Shown here in pieces: positions 46,741-55,227 of a DNA stretch of 64,000 bases (its first letter is position 1; every line of letters begins with the position of its first letter). A program made the position numbers and the translations under genes. Location: NCBI GenBank assembly GCA_040880125.1, contig JBBDJB010000024.1, forward strand, positions 1 to 64,000, written 5' to 3'. The notes below the pieces were generated by a model. The model had not been told where the DNA came from. It did no database searches and saw only the letters and a program-made list of their open reading frames with translations. Source of the DNA: JBBDJB01 sp040880125. GTDB lineage: Bacteria > Planctomycetota > Planctomycetia > Pirellulales > JBBDJB01.

Positions 46741-47154
46741 ATGACAGACCACCTCACGTCAGCTAAGCGCAGTTGGAATATGGCGCGCATCACGAGCAAT
46801 GATACTGTGCCGGAACGGCAAGTCCGTTCCACAGCGCACCGCCTCGGATTTCGATTCCGCTTGCGATGTTCTCATCTACCTGGAAAGCCTGACCTAGTTT
46901 TTCCACGCCATCGAAAGGCAGTTTTTGTTCATGGCTGCTTTTGGCATTCACATCGTTGTAAACGAGGTGGGCGCACGCCGAAGTCAAACGGAGCCTACTG
47001 GCGAACGAAACTAAAGCGGAATCGTGAACGCGATCGCCGAAACACGAAAGCCTTGCAAGACTTAGGCTGGCGAGTCCTAATCGTTTGGGAATGCGAGGCT
47101 GCGTCTCCGCAATTTCTCGTAAGAAAGCTTACAGCGTTCTTTCGAGAACAGTAA
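46741..47154 (+). CDS. vsr: Very short patch repair endonuclease
   Basis: Vsr nicks DNA 5' of the T in a T:G mismatch produced by deamination of 5-methylcytosine, starting very short patch repair. The 137-residue protein aligns with Escherichia coli Vsr without gaps in the active site. Asp51 falls in LPGKPDLVFP, and His64 and His69 fall in FVHGCFWHSH, the same numbers as in E. coli. The N terminus (RSWNMARITSNDTVPE), LGWRVLIVWECE and the zinc-site cysteines (C66, C73) are also present. I start at ATG 46741; a TTG at 46732 is less likely. It opens a lower-GC defence island that also encodes the matching kind of methyltransferase. Confidence 0.93.
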   Translation: MTDHLTSAKRSWNMARITSNDTVPERQVRSTAHRLGFRFRLRCSHLPGKPDLVFPRHRKAVFVHGCFWHSHRCKRGGRTPKSNGAYWRTKLKRNRERDRRNTKALQDLGWRVLIVWECEAASPQFLVRKLTAFFREQ

Positions 47155-47170
47155 AACACGCGAGGGTGCA

Positions 47171-48346
47171 ATGGCCAAAAAAGGCTTATCTACCAGGATC
47201 ACGGCAGACGGGAGCCTTCATCTGTTGCCTTTGTCGAGGCTGCATCTCGACCACTCGAATCCGCGGTTTGGAGGCGCACATTTAAGCCCCAGGGACGAGA
47301 AGGATGTAGTGGACGAGATCGTCGTCCAGCACGGCATTATTGATGTTCTCAGCTCAATTGCGACAAACGAGTATTTTGAATCGGAGCCGCTTGTTGGCGC
47401 TATAAACAAAGGCCATAAGGGCGACGTCACGATTATTGAGGGCAACCGACGCCTTACGGCCTGCCTTGTGCTCGCAGGTGACGATAGGGCCGGCAAGTAC
47501 GGCAAGCTTCGTGCACAGCACCGTAACAGCAAGATAAATAGAGAGACTACACTACCTGTGCAAGTGTACGACTGGAGCAAGAAGTCACACCGAGCGCGCC
47601 TTTTGCCCTACCTAGGAGTGCGCCACATTGTTGGGGCTCAGCAATGGGATTCATACGCCAAGGCAGCGTGGGTTGTTGAGACACTTAAAGCAAGTGAGCT
47701 ATCACTTGACAACATCAAAGGAATGATCGGCGATGACCAAAACTTCACGGATCGAATCGTAGAAGGCTATCACTTCGTTCGCCAACTAGTAGACACTAAA
47801 ACGTACGACGTCCAAGATAGCTTACGGAAGGGGCGCGGAAGCTTTCAGCAGTTCCCTTTTTCGTGGGTGTATACGGCATTAGGGTATCGAAACATGCGGC
47901 GCTTTGTAGGATTGCCACAGGAATCGGTGACCCGGAAAAACCCCATCCAAAGCGGGAAGCTCAATAACGCTGCGCAACTTATGATATTTATGTTTGGTGG
48001 GCGCGGAAAGAATGCGGCTATCGATGATTCACGTCAAATCGGTTCTCTCGCGAGCGTGATAACCAACCGCGACGCGGTAGCCGTGCTGAAAAACGGCGGA
48101 GACATAGAAGACGCTCGTGATGTTACGCGTCCTCCGGAAGAACGACTGATTGAGTTGCTACAGCGTGCAGATAAGGCGCTCGCTGTGGGTATCGAGGTGG
48201 CAAGTGGTATTGGCAAACTGCAAGTCGGTGACATCGCAGATATCCGGGATATTATAGATAGGATTACAAGCCGGATCGATTCCTTTGTCAGCCTTTTAGG
48301 CAGCCGTCGTAAACGGCCGGGAAAGCAGGGTCGGGGGGCTAAATGA
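47171..48346 (+). CDS. ParB/Srx-like domain protein of the defence island
   Basis: This 391-residue protein begins 16 bases after vsr. Residues 15-110 form a ParB N-terminal-like domain. It has LLPLSRLHLDHSNPRFGG, then IVVQHGIIDVLSSI, and the signature VTIIEGNRRLTACLVL, in which EGNRR replaces the DGxRR of plasmid ParB. Proteins of this superfamily bind nucleotides (CTP in ParB) or act as nucleases. The rest is mostly helical without a recognised fold and ends in a basic tail. Base composition is near 50% GC, lower than the flanks. The stop overlaps the next ATG by four bases. Its role in the island is unknown; modulation of restriction or DNA sensing are possibilities. Confidence 0.75.
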   Translation: MAKKGLSTRITADGSLHLLPLSRLHLDHSNPRFGGAHLSPRDEKDVVDEIVVQHGIIDVLSSIATNEYFESEPLVGAINKGHKGDVTIIEGNRRLTACLVLAGDDRAGKYGKLRAQHRNSKINRETTLPVQVYDWSKKSHRARLLPYLGVRHIVGAQQWDSYAKAAWVVETLKASELSLDNIKGMIGDDQNFTDRIVEGYHFVRQLVDTKTYDVQDSLRKGRGSFQQFPFSWVYTALGYRNMRRFVGLPQESVTRKNPIQSGKLNNAAQLMIFMFGGRGKNAAIDDSRQIGSLASVITNRDAVAVLKNGGDIEDARDVTRPPEERLIELLQRADKALAVGIEVASGIGKLQVGDIADIRDIIDRITSRIDSFVSLLGSRRKRPGKQGRGAK

Positions 48347-49308
48347 GCGTGGCGGCTGAACCGAAGCAACGATTCGCATATGATGCGGACGAAGTGGAAC
48401 TTCAAGCTATACGTGGCGGCGTCGCCTCTGTAGCGGGAGGTGCGCACGACGAACTGATTTCTGGGGAAGCCGATGAAATCGGTACAACGACCGCAGGTGC
48501 TGTTCCCCGCTGGCAAGAGATGGAGTCTGCCATTTCGGAAATTGCGGGGGGCGCGTTGGAAGTGGCAGGATTGAGAAAGGGCATCCTTGGCGAACTATAC
48601 CCCTTCGCGATCGATGGAGGCGGACTAGTCCATTCTGAAGCCTCGAATTTGTTTTACGATTACTGCTTGCTGACTTCAGTTGCCGCCAGCAGGCCCGACC
48701 GGCGACACCAAAGCCTCGTTCGCCATTTCGAGCGAGTGGTCCGCGACTTGCTTGTTGCTTTCGTGGGTGGGGATGCTGTGGGAGTACGTATTGGCTGGCC
48801 AAGCGAGAAAGACTGGGACCAGCTCCCTAAAAGGATGCGGCGAAAAGTGGAGTGGATGAAATCACTATGTGGGTACGATGTGGACGAATGGACATTTGAC
48901 ACAGCAAAAAGGCTCGATGCCGTGCGCGAGAGAGCCAAGGATGCGCGAATTGATGTCGTTGTCCACAGGACACATGGTGATGGGCGTATCGGTGGTATAA
49001 CTCTGCTCGGCCAATGCGGATGTGGGCGAGGCGACGTCGATTCCTCATCTAGAAAGCATGAGGAATTGAGCACGGCTTGGTTGAGCCACTTCTTCGGAAG
49101 GAATTCGATCCCATCGGGCCTAAGGGCTTTCGCTACATCGCAGCACATCGTACGATCGGATGATCTATACGCAAAACAAAGCGTGGCCGATGTAATGATA
49201 CTGGACCGTATACGACTTTGCATTTTAGCAAACGATCATCCAGTCGTGGTGGACGCGCACCGCGATCGAATCGTCCAAATGATGTCGGATGTTTTAGGTC
49301 CAGCCTAA
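48343..49308 (+). CDS. Putative PD-(D/E)xK-like nuclease of the defence island
   Basis: This 321-residue protein has no confident family match by eye. The segment ARIDVVVHRTHGDGRIGG followed by ITLLGQCGCGRGD (Asp204 and Gln224) resembles the D-x-V ... G-Q-C core seen in a divergent group of restriction-type nucleases where Gln replaces the usual acidic residue. Lys in SSSRKHEEL may complete the site. The N-terminal part has a helical block near residues 60-140. It starts in an ATGA overlap with the ParB-like gene, and its 3' end overlaps the convergent methyltransferase gene by 15 bases. This is the place a restriction enzyme would occupy. Nuclease function is an inference. Confidence 0.5.
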   Translation: MSVAAEPKQRFAYDADEVELQAIRGGVASVAGGAHDELISGEADEIGTTTAGAVPRWQEMESAISEIAGGALEVAGLRKGILGELYPFAIDGGGLVHSEASNLFYDYCLLTSVAASRPDRRHQSLVRHFERVVRDLLVAFVGGDAVGVRIGWPSEKDWDQLPKRMRRKVEWMKSLCGYDVDEWTFDTAKRLDAVRERAKDARIDVVVHRTHGDGRIGGITLLGQCGCGRGDVDSSSRKHEELSTAWLSHFFGRNSIPSGLRAFATSQHIVRSDDLYAKQSVADVMILDRIRLCILANDHPVVVDAHRDRIVQMMSDVLGPA

Positions 49309-50292
49309 CATTTGGAATAATTGTTCTGCTACGATCTTAAACAATGGGGGTGGCACAGCGTTGCCAATCGCGCGATAGCGCATTGCGAGCGATTGCTGAT
49401 CAAATCTAGATGGTTCAGCAAATCCCTGGAGGGCTGCACACTCGAGGTAACTCAGTCGTCTCGCGCGACGCGGGCTACGTGCAAACTCCCACCTGTCCAC
49501 GCCGGTTTTGACTAATGGCGGGCTGCTAGGATGTAGCCCGACGTGCCTATCACGCGCCACTACGGTCGCTGCTGGCTCGCCCCACGCGCGGCGCCGGTTT
49601 CGTGACATATAATACCAATGAAACGGCTCCGCGTTGTACGTACCATCAAGTTGATTACGATAGGGCCATATCTCTTCCTTTTGTGTTCGATATGGCACGA
49701 GTCCTGAAGGGCCATGGGTCGGCGATGGAAAACGGTAATGAAGTCGCTTACTCGATTTGATCCCGACGATAAACAGTCGCCTGCGCGTCTGCGCGAGCCC
49801 ATAGTCCTTCGCGTCCAGCACCTGCCAATTTACGCAATATCTTGCTAGTCGAAAACGGACTAGTTGACTGTTTAGCAGTCCGCGATTTTGCGAAAAGCGC
49901 ATTCCGTCTACATTCTCTACGATGAAGGCGGCTGGCCTTATGCGACGCAATGCGCGGTCAAATTCGCGGTATAGAAAATTGGTTCGAGCAATCGGCTCGC
50001 GGACGCCTCCTTGACTGTACCCCTGGCACGGATAGCATCCGACCAGGAGGTCTGCCTTGGGAAATCTGCAGATTTCCGCGATGTCGCTTTGGACAATGTT
50101 CTCGTTGTCAGTTACGGAACGATAGAATGCACAGGCCGATTCATTCTTTTCGTTGGCCCATACGACATCGGCCCCAGCTGCTGCCAGGCCAACATCACTG
50201 CCGCCGCAGCCAGCAAATAGCGACACTGCGCTACAGACGGGCGTACGGGTACTGCGAGCTTTGGGACGTTTAGAAGTACCTGATCCGGCCAT
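49294..50292 (-). CDS. DNA (cytosine-5) methyltransferase
   Basis: This 332-residue enzyme methylates cytosine at carbon 5 within a specific DNA sequence using S-adenosylmethionine. The ordered motifs are motif I SLFAGCGGSDVGL (about residue 26), motif IV GCYPCQGYSQGG with catalytic Cys89, and motif VI FIVENVDGM (Glu126). Motif VIII is AQTRRRLFIVG, motif IX RRLSYLECAALQGF, and motif X AIGNAVPPPL. The target recognition region lies between VIII and IX and is short. It is convergent with the nuclease candidate. Together with vsr it predicts a Type II-like restriction-modification cassette; the recognition site is not predictable. Confidence 0.92.
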   Translation of the reverse strand: MAGSGTSKRPKARSTRTPVCSAVSLFAGCGGSDVGLAAAGADVVWANEKNESACAFYRSVTDNENIVQSDIAEICRFPKADLLVGCYPCQGYSQGGVREPIARTNFLYREFDRALRRIRPAAFIVENVDGMRFSQNRGLLNSQLVRFRLARYCVNWQVLDAKDYGLAQTRRRLFIVGIKSSKRLHYRFPSPTHGPSGLVPYRTQKEEIWPYRNQLDGTYNAEPFHWYYMSRNRRRAWGEPAATVVARDRHVGLHPSSPPLVKTGVDRWEFARSPRRARRLSYLECAALQGFAEPSRFDQQSLAMRYRAIGNAVPPPLFKIVAEQLFQMLGWT

Positions 50293-50639
50293 GGTGGAAT
50301 CGACTTAAGTCGTTTGCAGGATAAACGATCATCGCTACGAGAACTGATCGTACCCAGGACTGTAAGAACAGACAAGCGAGGGCGAGATAGCCATCGGCGC
50401 GTAACTCCCGTCGACGTCAAATCAGGCTCGGCTTACCTAGCTTATCGACGAAAAACAGTAGTCGGATTATCAAAACAACTCCAATTCCCGGCTCCACCTC
50501 AAGTAGTTTGTGCCCGTAGGGTGCCGCTGAGAATGGTACTCAAGGGGCTCGTGAAACAGATGGCGACGAGACTGTGGGATCGGAGGCGGGATGAGTTCCA
50601 GCCGGACGGAACGCGAAAAGGCCCCGTGGAGATTCAGCT
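50293..50639. other. Boundary of the defence island
   Basis: The first 150 bases upstream of the methyltransferase are of the island's lower-GC type and should hold its promoter. A frame open from 50314 to 50643 ends by overlapping the next gene as ATGA. Its last 36 codons (from ATG 50533) may be the remnant of a lost upstream partner gene. No attachment site or tRNA is visible. Confidence 0.35.
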
Positions 50640-50840
50640 ATGATTGCCAACGCTGACGAGTACCGACGCGCCGAGGAGGAATTGCGGGATCTCCAGCAGC
50701 GGCTGGAGCGCCTTCAAGCGTCGCACCCCATCGGATCAAAGGGCTTCACCAAGGCCGGTATCCGAAAGATGATCGCGCGGTTACACGAGGAACTCGCGCT
50801 CTACGAAGGCAGCGAGGAAGCGCGACAGTCCAGCCCGTGA
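50640..50840 (+). CDS. Small coiled-coil protein, antitoxin-like
   Basis: This 66-residue protein is almost entirely one helix with heptads (NADEYRRAEEELRDLQQRLE) and a second helix ending HEELALYEGSEE. GGAG eight bases before the ATG supports the start. Similar short proteins starting MI-N-x-x-x-Y are found beside toxin genes and HTH regulators in many bacteria, and they form the N-terminal arm of some antitoxins. No toxin gene is recognisable next to it, only a possible remnant upstream. Confidence 0.5.
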   Translation: MIANADEYRRAEEELRDLQQRLERLQASHPIGSKGFTKAGIRKMIARLHEELALYEGSEEARQSSP

Positions 50841-50861
50841 ATTGCGTCTGCGACCGTAGAA

Positions 50862-50926
50862 GTAGCGGAAGCTAGCAAGAATTCCGACGAACCCAGGCAT
50901 CTCGGAAGTCTTGCGACTTCCGCTAC
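50862..50926. repeat. Palindromic repeat, type B variant
   Basis: GTAGCGGAAGCTAGCAAGAA opens the 65-base element and CTTGCGACTTCCGCTAC closes it as a near-complement. The architecture is the same as the GTAGCTGAATTC copies, with GCGGAAG replacing GCTGAAT on both arms. The paired changes preserve base pairing. Confidence 0.7.
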
Positions 50927-50954
50927 GACGCTTTCGATCAGAGCCTGAGGCGGG

Positions 50955-51043
50955 TCCGGCACGAGAAGCTGGTCGCCCCGGTCGCCGCCGATCGAGAAGG
51001 TGCCGGCGGTGATCGGCTTGATCACACCCGCACGCTATTGCGG
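50955..51043 (-). pseudogene. Fragment of a GGDEF-CBS gene 3' end
   Basis: On the minus strand this stretch encodes IKPITAGTFSIGGDRGDQLL and VPD, closely matching the C terminus of the gene at 52257-53657 (LIEPITASTFSIGGEWDTGD and ELLVPD). One base is missing relative to the intact copy, and an in-frame stop results. Its right edge runs into the last codons of the PEP-CTERM gene, whose terminal residues CPQ are read from it. It is a decayed partial duplicate. Confidence 0.65.
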
Positions 51044-51823
51044 ACAGTAATTTCTACTTCTCCAGCGGCGGCCGGCCAATGCCAGCCATGCCAGGCCCAT
51101 GCCCGCCATCAGCAGCGTCGAGGGCTCGGGGATGGTGACCGCCTTGATGGAGAAGCTTACCGTGGTCGCGCCGCCGAAGTCGTTGCGGACGCGGATCGCG
51201 GGATTCAGCAGCAGATGGCCAGTGGTGGGGAACGTCGTCAACCGAACCCAGCGGGTGCTGTCGTTGTCGATGAACTGGAAATCCGCCTGCACCGACTGAC
51301 TGCCGGTGAGCGCCATCGAATCGCTCACCACCGCGGTCGATCCGACGACGACGTTGGCCATGGTTGAACCAGAGAAACTGGGCTCCTGGAACATGGCCTC
51401 GGAGCCCAGGGTCTCGTTCTCGAAACTTTCGACGACCGTGCCGCCGCCGCCGGTCGCGCTGGTCACATCGTCGATCCACAATCGGATGGGCAAGGTGATG
51501 CCGTCAGTGTTGCGAATGCGGATGTGCTCCAGCGCGGCGAAGACGATTCCGGGCTCGAGCGAGCTGTCGGCCGTCGTGCCGGCGAAGGCGGTCAGCATGT
51601 CGGTGGCCGGCGTGAAGGTGAAGGTTTGCCAGGTGCCGTCGACGATGAGCGATTGCCCGTCCAGATTGACGAACTCGATGCCGCCGGTAGTGCCGGCGTT
51701 GGAGAACTCGGGTCCGGCGCCGCCGGTCTCGCGGATGCCGAGCGAGATGGCGAGGTTGGCGGCGTGGAGCGAACTGGCGTTCAGCGCACAAATGGCGAGC
51801 GCCGAGCAGCATAGTTTTCTCAC
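51035..51823 (-). CDS. PEP-CTERM sorting domain protein
   Basis: This exported protein of 262 residues starts at GTG 51823, with AAAGGAG eight bases upstream. Two earlier in-frame starts would put the ribosome site inside the gene. Residues 1-22 form a signal peptide (LCCSALAICALNASSLHA). The body is a beta-rich, Gly/Thr/Ser-rich domain with paired segments (GTWQTFTFTPATDMLTAFAG, LWIDDVTS, ESFENETLGSEAMFQEP) like those of carbohydrate-binding folds. The C terminus is the sorting signal: IPEPSTLLMAGMGLAWLAL then AGRRWRSRN. The last few codons overlap a pseudogene fragment. Confidence 0.88.
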   Translation of the reverse strand: MRKLCCSALAICALNASSLHAANLAISLGIRETGGAGPEFSNAGTTGGIEFVNLDGQSLIVDGTWQTFTFTPATDMLTAFAGTTADSSLEPGIVFAALEHIRIRNTDGITLPIRLWIDDVTSATGGGGTVVESFENETLGSEAMFQEPSFSGSTMANVVVGSTAVVSDSMALTGSQSVQADFQFIDNDSTRWVRLTTFPTTGHLLLNPAIRVRNDFGGATTVSFSIKAVTIPEPSTLLMAGMGLAWLALAGRRWRSRNYCPQ

Positions 51824-51831
51824 GAGAGTGG

Positions 51832-51838
51832 CTCCTTT
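51832..51838 (-). promoter_or_regulatory. Ribosome binding site deciding the PEP-CTERM start
   Basis: AAAGGAG on the minus strand, eight bases before GTG 51823. Confidence 0.75.
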
Positions 51839-52104
51839 CATGAGTGAACTCACAGATGAAGGGCAGAGGGGTAGCCGTGAGATGAAATAAGCCGCTTCTC
51901 GCTCCGCGCTGCCAGTCTAAGCTACGGCCGCAGCCGGGTCAAAAATTCACCCGCGGCCAGATAGCCGGCCGCGGCCCGCATCGCCGCCCACACTCCCAAT
52001 CGAACCCCCTCCAAGTGCGACCGCTGTCATGGAGCCCCAGCAAGAACAGTGCCAAGACTGTGTCGTCAATTCCGTATCGATATTCCAGGCAGCTTCATTG
52101 GGGC

Positions 52105-52239
52105 TAACAGGCTGTTGAAAACGCCGTCGTGGCGCCCGTCAACCTCGCCAAGTTCGGAGCAAAGCTCCTCACGGCTCGCAAAATGACGACTTACGTCGTC
52201 ATTTTGGCATCACTTCCGTGTGATGCAGCAGCCTGCTCT
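52105..52239. mobile_element. Short inverted-repeat element
   Basis: Imperfect inverted ends (TAACAGGCTGTTGA at 52105 and the complement of TGATGCAGCAGCCTGCT at 52221) bracket about 135 bases. Within it lies a perfect 12-base-pair hairpin, CAAAATGACGAC (52179-52190) with GTCGTCATTTTG (52195-52206) around TTAC. It resembles a MITE or the decayed ends of an insertion sequence, and it may also end transcription of the gene that stops at 52257. The rest of 51839-52256 holds nothing recognised. Confidence 0.45.
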
Positions 52240-52256
52240 CAAAAACCAAAAGGCTG

Positions 52257-53657
52257 CTATCCGCTGCTCGCCGGGCAGAGATCCGGCACGAGCAACTCGT
52301 CGCCGGTGTCCCACTCGCCGCCGATCGAAAACGTGCTCGCGGTGATCGGTTCGATCAACGCCCGCAGGCTGTTGCGGGTGACAAAGCCGGTGGGACGCTG
52401 GCCGCGGACGATCAGCGTCAGCGGCTCGTTCTGCTGGGCGAAGAAGTCCATCAGGCTGGAGAACCGCGTTGACTCCTCGAACTGCGGAACCTTGCTGGTC
52501 ATCACCTGAGCGATCGTCTGACCAGGCGCGCTTTGCTGGCGGAGATTTTCGTGCGTCACCAGGCCGACGAGGTGGTCCTCCGCGTCGACGACGGGGATGG
52601 CTTCCATGCGGGTTTGACGGAACAGGGCCACCGCCTGGCCGACCGTCTCGTCCGGATGCACGCGGACCGTGCAGGGGGTCATGACGTCGCGCACCGTGGT
52701 GCGTTCGAAGAGCTTGCCGGGCTGAGCCAGGTCGGCCCAGGATTCAGCCTCGCCGTCGAACTCGCCATGCCGGGCGACGCAGTTGCGGCCCGACTGTTTG
52801 GCAGCGGCCAGCGCTTCGCCCGCGCGCTGGACAACGGTCTCCGCTTCTTCGCTGGTCGCCTGGCAGCCGACGACGCCCAGGCTGGCGGTGATCCGCAGCG
52901 AACCCTCTTCGTGCGGGATCTCCAGTTCGGCCAGCTTCGCCCGGGCGCGCTCGGCCCATTTGACGGCCTTCTCGACCGACGTGTCAGGCAGCAGCACGCA
53001 GAAGCGGTCGTACGCCAGACGGGCCGCCGCGGCCGGCCGGCCGGCCAGTTCCGCGCAGGCTTCGCCGACAGTGTTGAGCACGCGATCGCCGACGGCGCGG
53101 CCATGCTCGCGGCGGAAGCGATGGAAGAAGTCCAGGTCAATCATCACGCAGGCGAGTTGTCGCGGCTTACCGTTGGTGAGGGCCAGTTCATGGCGTACGC
53201 GGTCGTAAAAGGCCGACTCGCTCAACAGCCCAGTGATGGAATCGCGCGAGCGGCGGCGGTTCACGCGGCGTTCGTATTCCAGCACGCGGGCGCCGGTGCG
53301 GAGCCGGGCGAGGACCTCGCCGTGGTTGACCGGCTTTTGGAGGAAGTCGTCGGCGCCGGCTTCGATCGCCTGCACCAGATCGCGCGGCGCTCCGCCGCGG
53401 ATGGCCAACAGCGTGTAGATGTATCGAGTTTGCTTGCCGCTGCGCACGGCGGCGCACCAGGCGGCTCCACCCTGCGGGACGAGCTCACTGTCGACGATCA
53501 ACAGGTCCGGCAGTTCGCCCTCCAGCGCGGCGCGGCCCTGTTCCTGACCGGCGGCCTGGATGGCGCGGTAGCCGAAGTCGTCGAGAAACGTCGAGACGTG
53601 TCGCAGCAGCGGTCGGTCGTCGGAGACGATCAACACCTTTAGCGGTCGCGAGCTCAT
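52257..53657 (-). CDS. Response regulator with degenerate GGDEF and CBS pair
   Basis: This 466-residue cytosolic protein has three modules. Residues 6-120 are a receiver domain (VLIVSDDRPLLRHVSTFLDD, IVDSELVPQGG with Asp56, and FLQKPVNHGE with the conserved Lys). Residues 138-300 have a diguanylate cyclase fold (DSITGLLSESAFYDRV, VMIDLDFFHRF), but the GGDEF signature reads AYDRF, so it cannot be catalytic. Residues 318-440 are two CBS domains (VRDVMTPCTVRVHPDETVGQ, AQVMTSKVPQF), which often bind adenosyl nucleotides. The output is therefore probably protein interaction or ligand sensing. It diverges from the FHA-EAL gene. Confidence 0.88.
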   Translation of the reverse strand: MSSRPLKVLIVSDDRPLLRHVSTFLDDFGYRAIQAAGQEQGRAALEGELPDLLIVDSELVPQGGAAWCAAVRSGKQTRYIYTLLAIRGGAPRDLVQAIEAGADDFLQKPVNHGEVLARLRTGARVLEYERRVNRRRSRDSITGLLSESAFYDRVRHELALTNGKPRQLACVMIDLDFFHRFRREHGRAVGDRVLNTVGEACAELAGRPAAAARLAYDRFCVLLPDTSVEKAVKWAERARAKLAELEIPHEEGSLRITASLGVVGCQATSEEAETVVQRAGEALAAAKQSGRNCVARHGEFDGEAESWADLAQPGKLFERTTVRDVMTPCTVRVHPDETVGQAVALFRQTRMEAIPVVDAEDHLVGLVTHENLRQQSAPGQTIAQVMTSKVPQFEESTRFSSLMDFFAQQNEPLTLIVRGQRPTGFVTRNSLRALIEPITASTFSIGGEWDTGDELLVPDLCPASSG

Positions 53658-54078
53658 GAGAGTTCTGATCCGTAGGTCGAAAGATGCCTGGGCAAGGTTG
53701 GTTCAACATGCGGTCGGGGCGAGCCATGGGCACGCCGTGCGCGGGTCTCGCGCGCGGGAAGCCCCGGCAACTCTACATCATCCGGCTCGTCTGGCACGCA
53801 AATGGCCGGGCACTCGCCGGGTAAGCCGCGGCTGCCGGTTCGCTCTCGATCGCGAAAACCCGCACAACCGGCGCATCGCCATTGCGCGATTGGGCGAAGC
53901 GCAGCGGACGCCGTCCTCGGAGCCGCAATGAGTGGGATATCGCTGGGAATCGAGAGCTATACTTCCGATACGAGTGTGCCGGTTCGGCCGAACGCGCGGA
54001 CTTCGGGAAGTTCGCCCGGGCAGCCGGTGGGCGCGCTCCCCGCGCGCCGCTCGAGCGCGGCGCCGCAACTTGTCGAAA
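53658..54078. other. Divergent intergenic region
   Basis: These 421 bases separate the two divergent signalling genes and should contain both promoters. A TATACT at 53958-53963 is the best -10 candidate for the plus-strand gene, but its -35 is poor. No other feature is recognised. The frame open from 53932 has no ribosome site. Confidence 0.35.
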
Positions 54079-55227
54079 ATGCACCATCCGAAGTGGCAGG
54101 CCATGCAAACGCAACTGATGGATCAATGCGCCGTCGGCGTACCGTGCTTAGAGAACGAGAAGGGCGAGAAGACGCCCGTGGTGTCGTTTCCCTTCAGCAT
54201 CGGGCGGATCGAATCGGCCGACTTGCAGGTCGACTCGACGCGGGTTTCGCGCGAACACGCCGTGATCGTCCGCGACGGCGAAGCGCTGCGGTTGCGCGAC
54301 CTGGGCAGCACCAACGGCACGTTTCTCAATGGTGAGCAGATTCAGGACTCGCCGCTGGCCGACGGCGACGTGTTGTCGATCGCCGACGCCGAATACACCT
54401 TTCACACCGGGCAAGCGGCCTCGCCCGACTCGACCGCGACGCAGATAATGACCGCTCCGCGCGGGACGGAAGCCTCGCTCGAGGTCGTCCGCGCGGTGCG
54501 GCGGCTTCACGAGGCGCTGACGCACCGCTGCATCCGCGTTGTGTTCCAGCCGATTGTTTCACTGACCACCGGGCAGGTTTTCGGCTACCAGGCGTTCGGG
54601 CTGGAGCTCGATCATCGGCCGGCCGCGCAGCAGGCGCAGGCGGTGCCGCTATCGACCGACTGCCGGCTGACCGGCCGCATTCGCCAACTGGTGCGCACGC
54701 TGGCCGTCGAGGAAGCGGCGCACCTGGCCGCCGGCGCGCACCTTTTCCTGTCGCTCGACCCTTCGGAGATCGAAGCCGATCCGGGGCTGGGCGAAGAGAT
54801 CGCGTCCTTGCGGGATCAACTAGTCGAGGGGAGCCGGCTGGTCGTCGATCTGCCGGAGAACTCGCTGTCCGAGCTGCCGCTGGTCGAGCAACTGCGGGCG
54901 TCGCTTTCGGAGCTGGGCATTGCCGTGGCTTTCGGCGGGTTTGTCGGCGGGCAGACTCAGGTGCTTCAGCACCAGCAGAACCCGCCGGACTTCCTGAAGC
55001 TCGCTCCCTCGATGGTGCGAGACGTTCATCAAAGCGAAAACAAGCTGCGACAGTTCGAGGCCGTCATGCAGGCAGCAGGCGCGATTGGGTGCGACATTGT
55101 GGCGACCGGTGTGGACCGCGAAGAGGACGCCACGGCGATCGCGGAGCTGGGGTGTCCGTATGGGCAAGGCAACCATTTCGGCGCGGCACTTCCAGTTCGC
55201 GCCGGCAAAGAAAAACTCGGAGCATAA
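54079..55227 (+). CDS. FHA domain protein with degenerate EAL domain
   Basis: This protein of about 382 residues combines two signalling modules. Residues 20-105 form an FHA domain, which binds phosphothreonine peptides: FPFSIGRIESADLQVDSTRV, SREHAVIV and LRDLGSTNGTFLNGEQI are complete. Residues 140-375 follow the EAL phosphodiesterase fold (RVVFQPIVSLTTGQVFGYQA). However, EAL reads QAF, DDFG reads GGFVGG and the KID region reads LKLAP, so it is unlikely to hydrolyse c-di-GMP. It may still bind it or act as a scaffold. ATG 54079 is my start; ATG 54103 is possible. The kinase-tubulin gene begins 115 bases on and could supply the phosphothreonine. Confidence 0.87.
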   Translation: MHHPKWQAMQTQLMDQCAVGVPCLENEKGEKTPVVSFPFSIGRIESADLQVDSTRVSREHAVIVRDGEALRLRDLGSTNGTFLNGEQIQDSPLADGDVLSIADAEYTFHTGQAASPDSTATQIMTAPRGTEASLEVVRAVRRLHEALTHRCIRVVFQPIVSLTTGQVFGYQAFGLELDHRPAAQQAQAVPLSTDCRLTGRIRQLVRTLAVEEAAHLAAGAHLFLSLDPSEIEADPGLGEEIASLRDQLVEGSRLVVDLPENSLSELPLVEQLRASLSELGIAVAFGGFVGGQTQVLQHQQNPPDFLKLAPSMVRDVHQSENKLRQFEAVMQAAGAIGCDIVATGVDREEDATAIAELGCPYGQGNHFGAALPVRAGKEKLGA

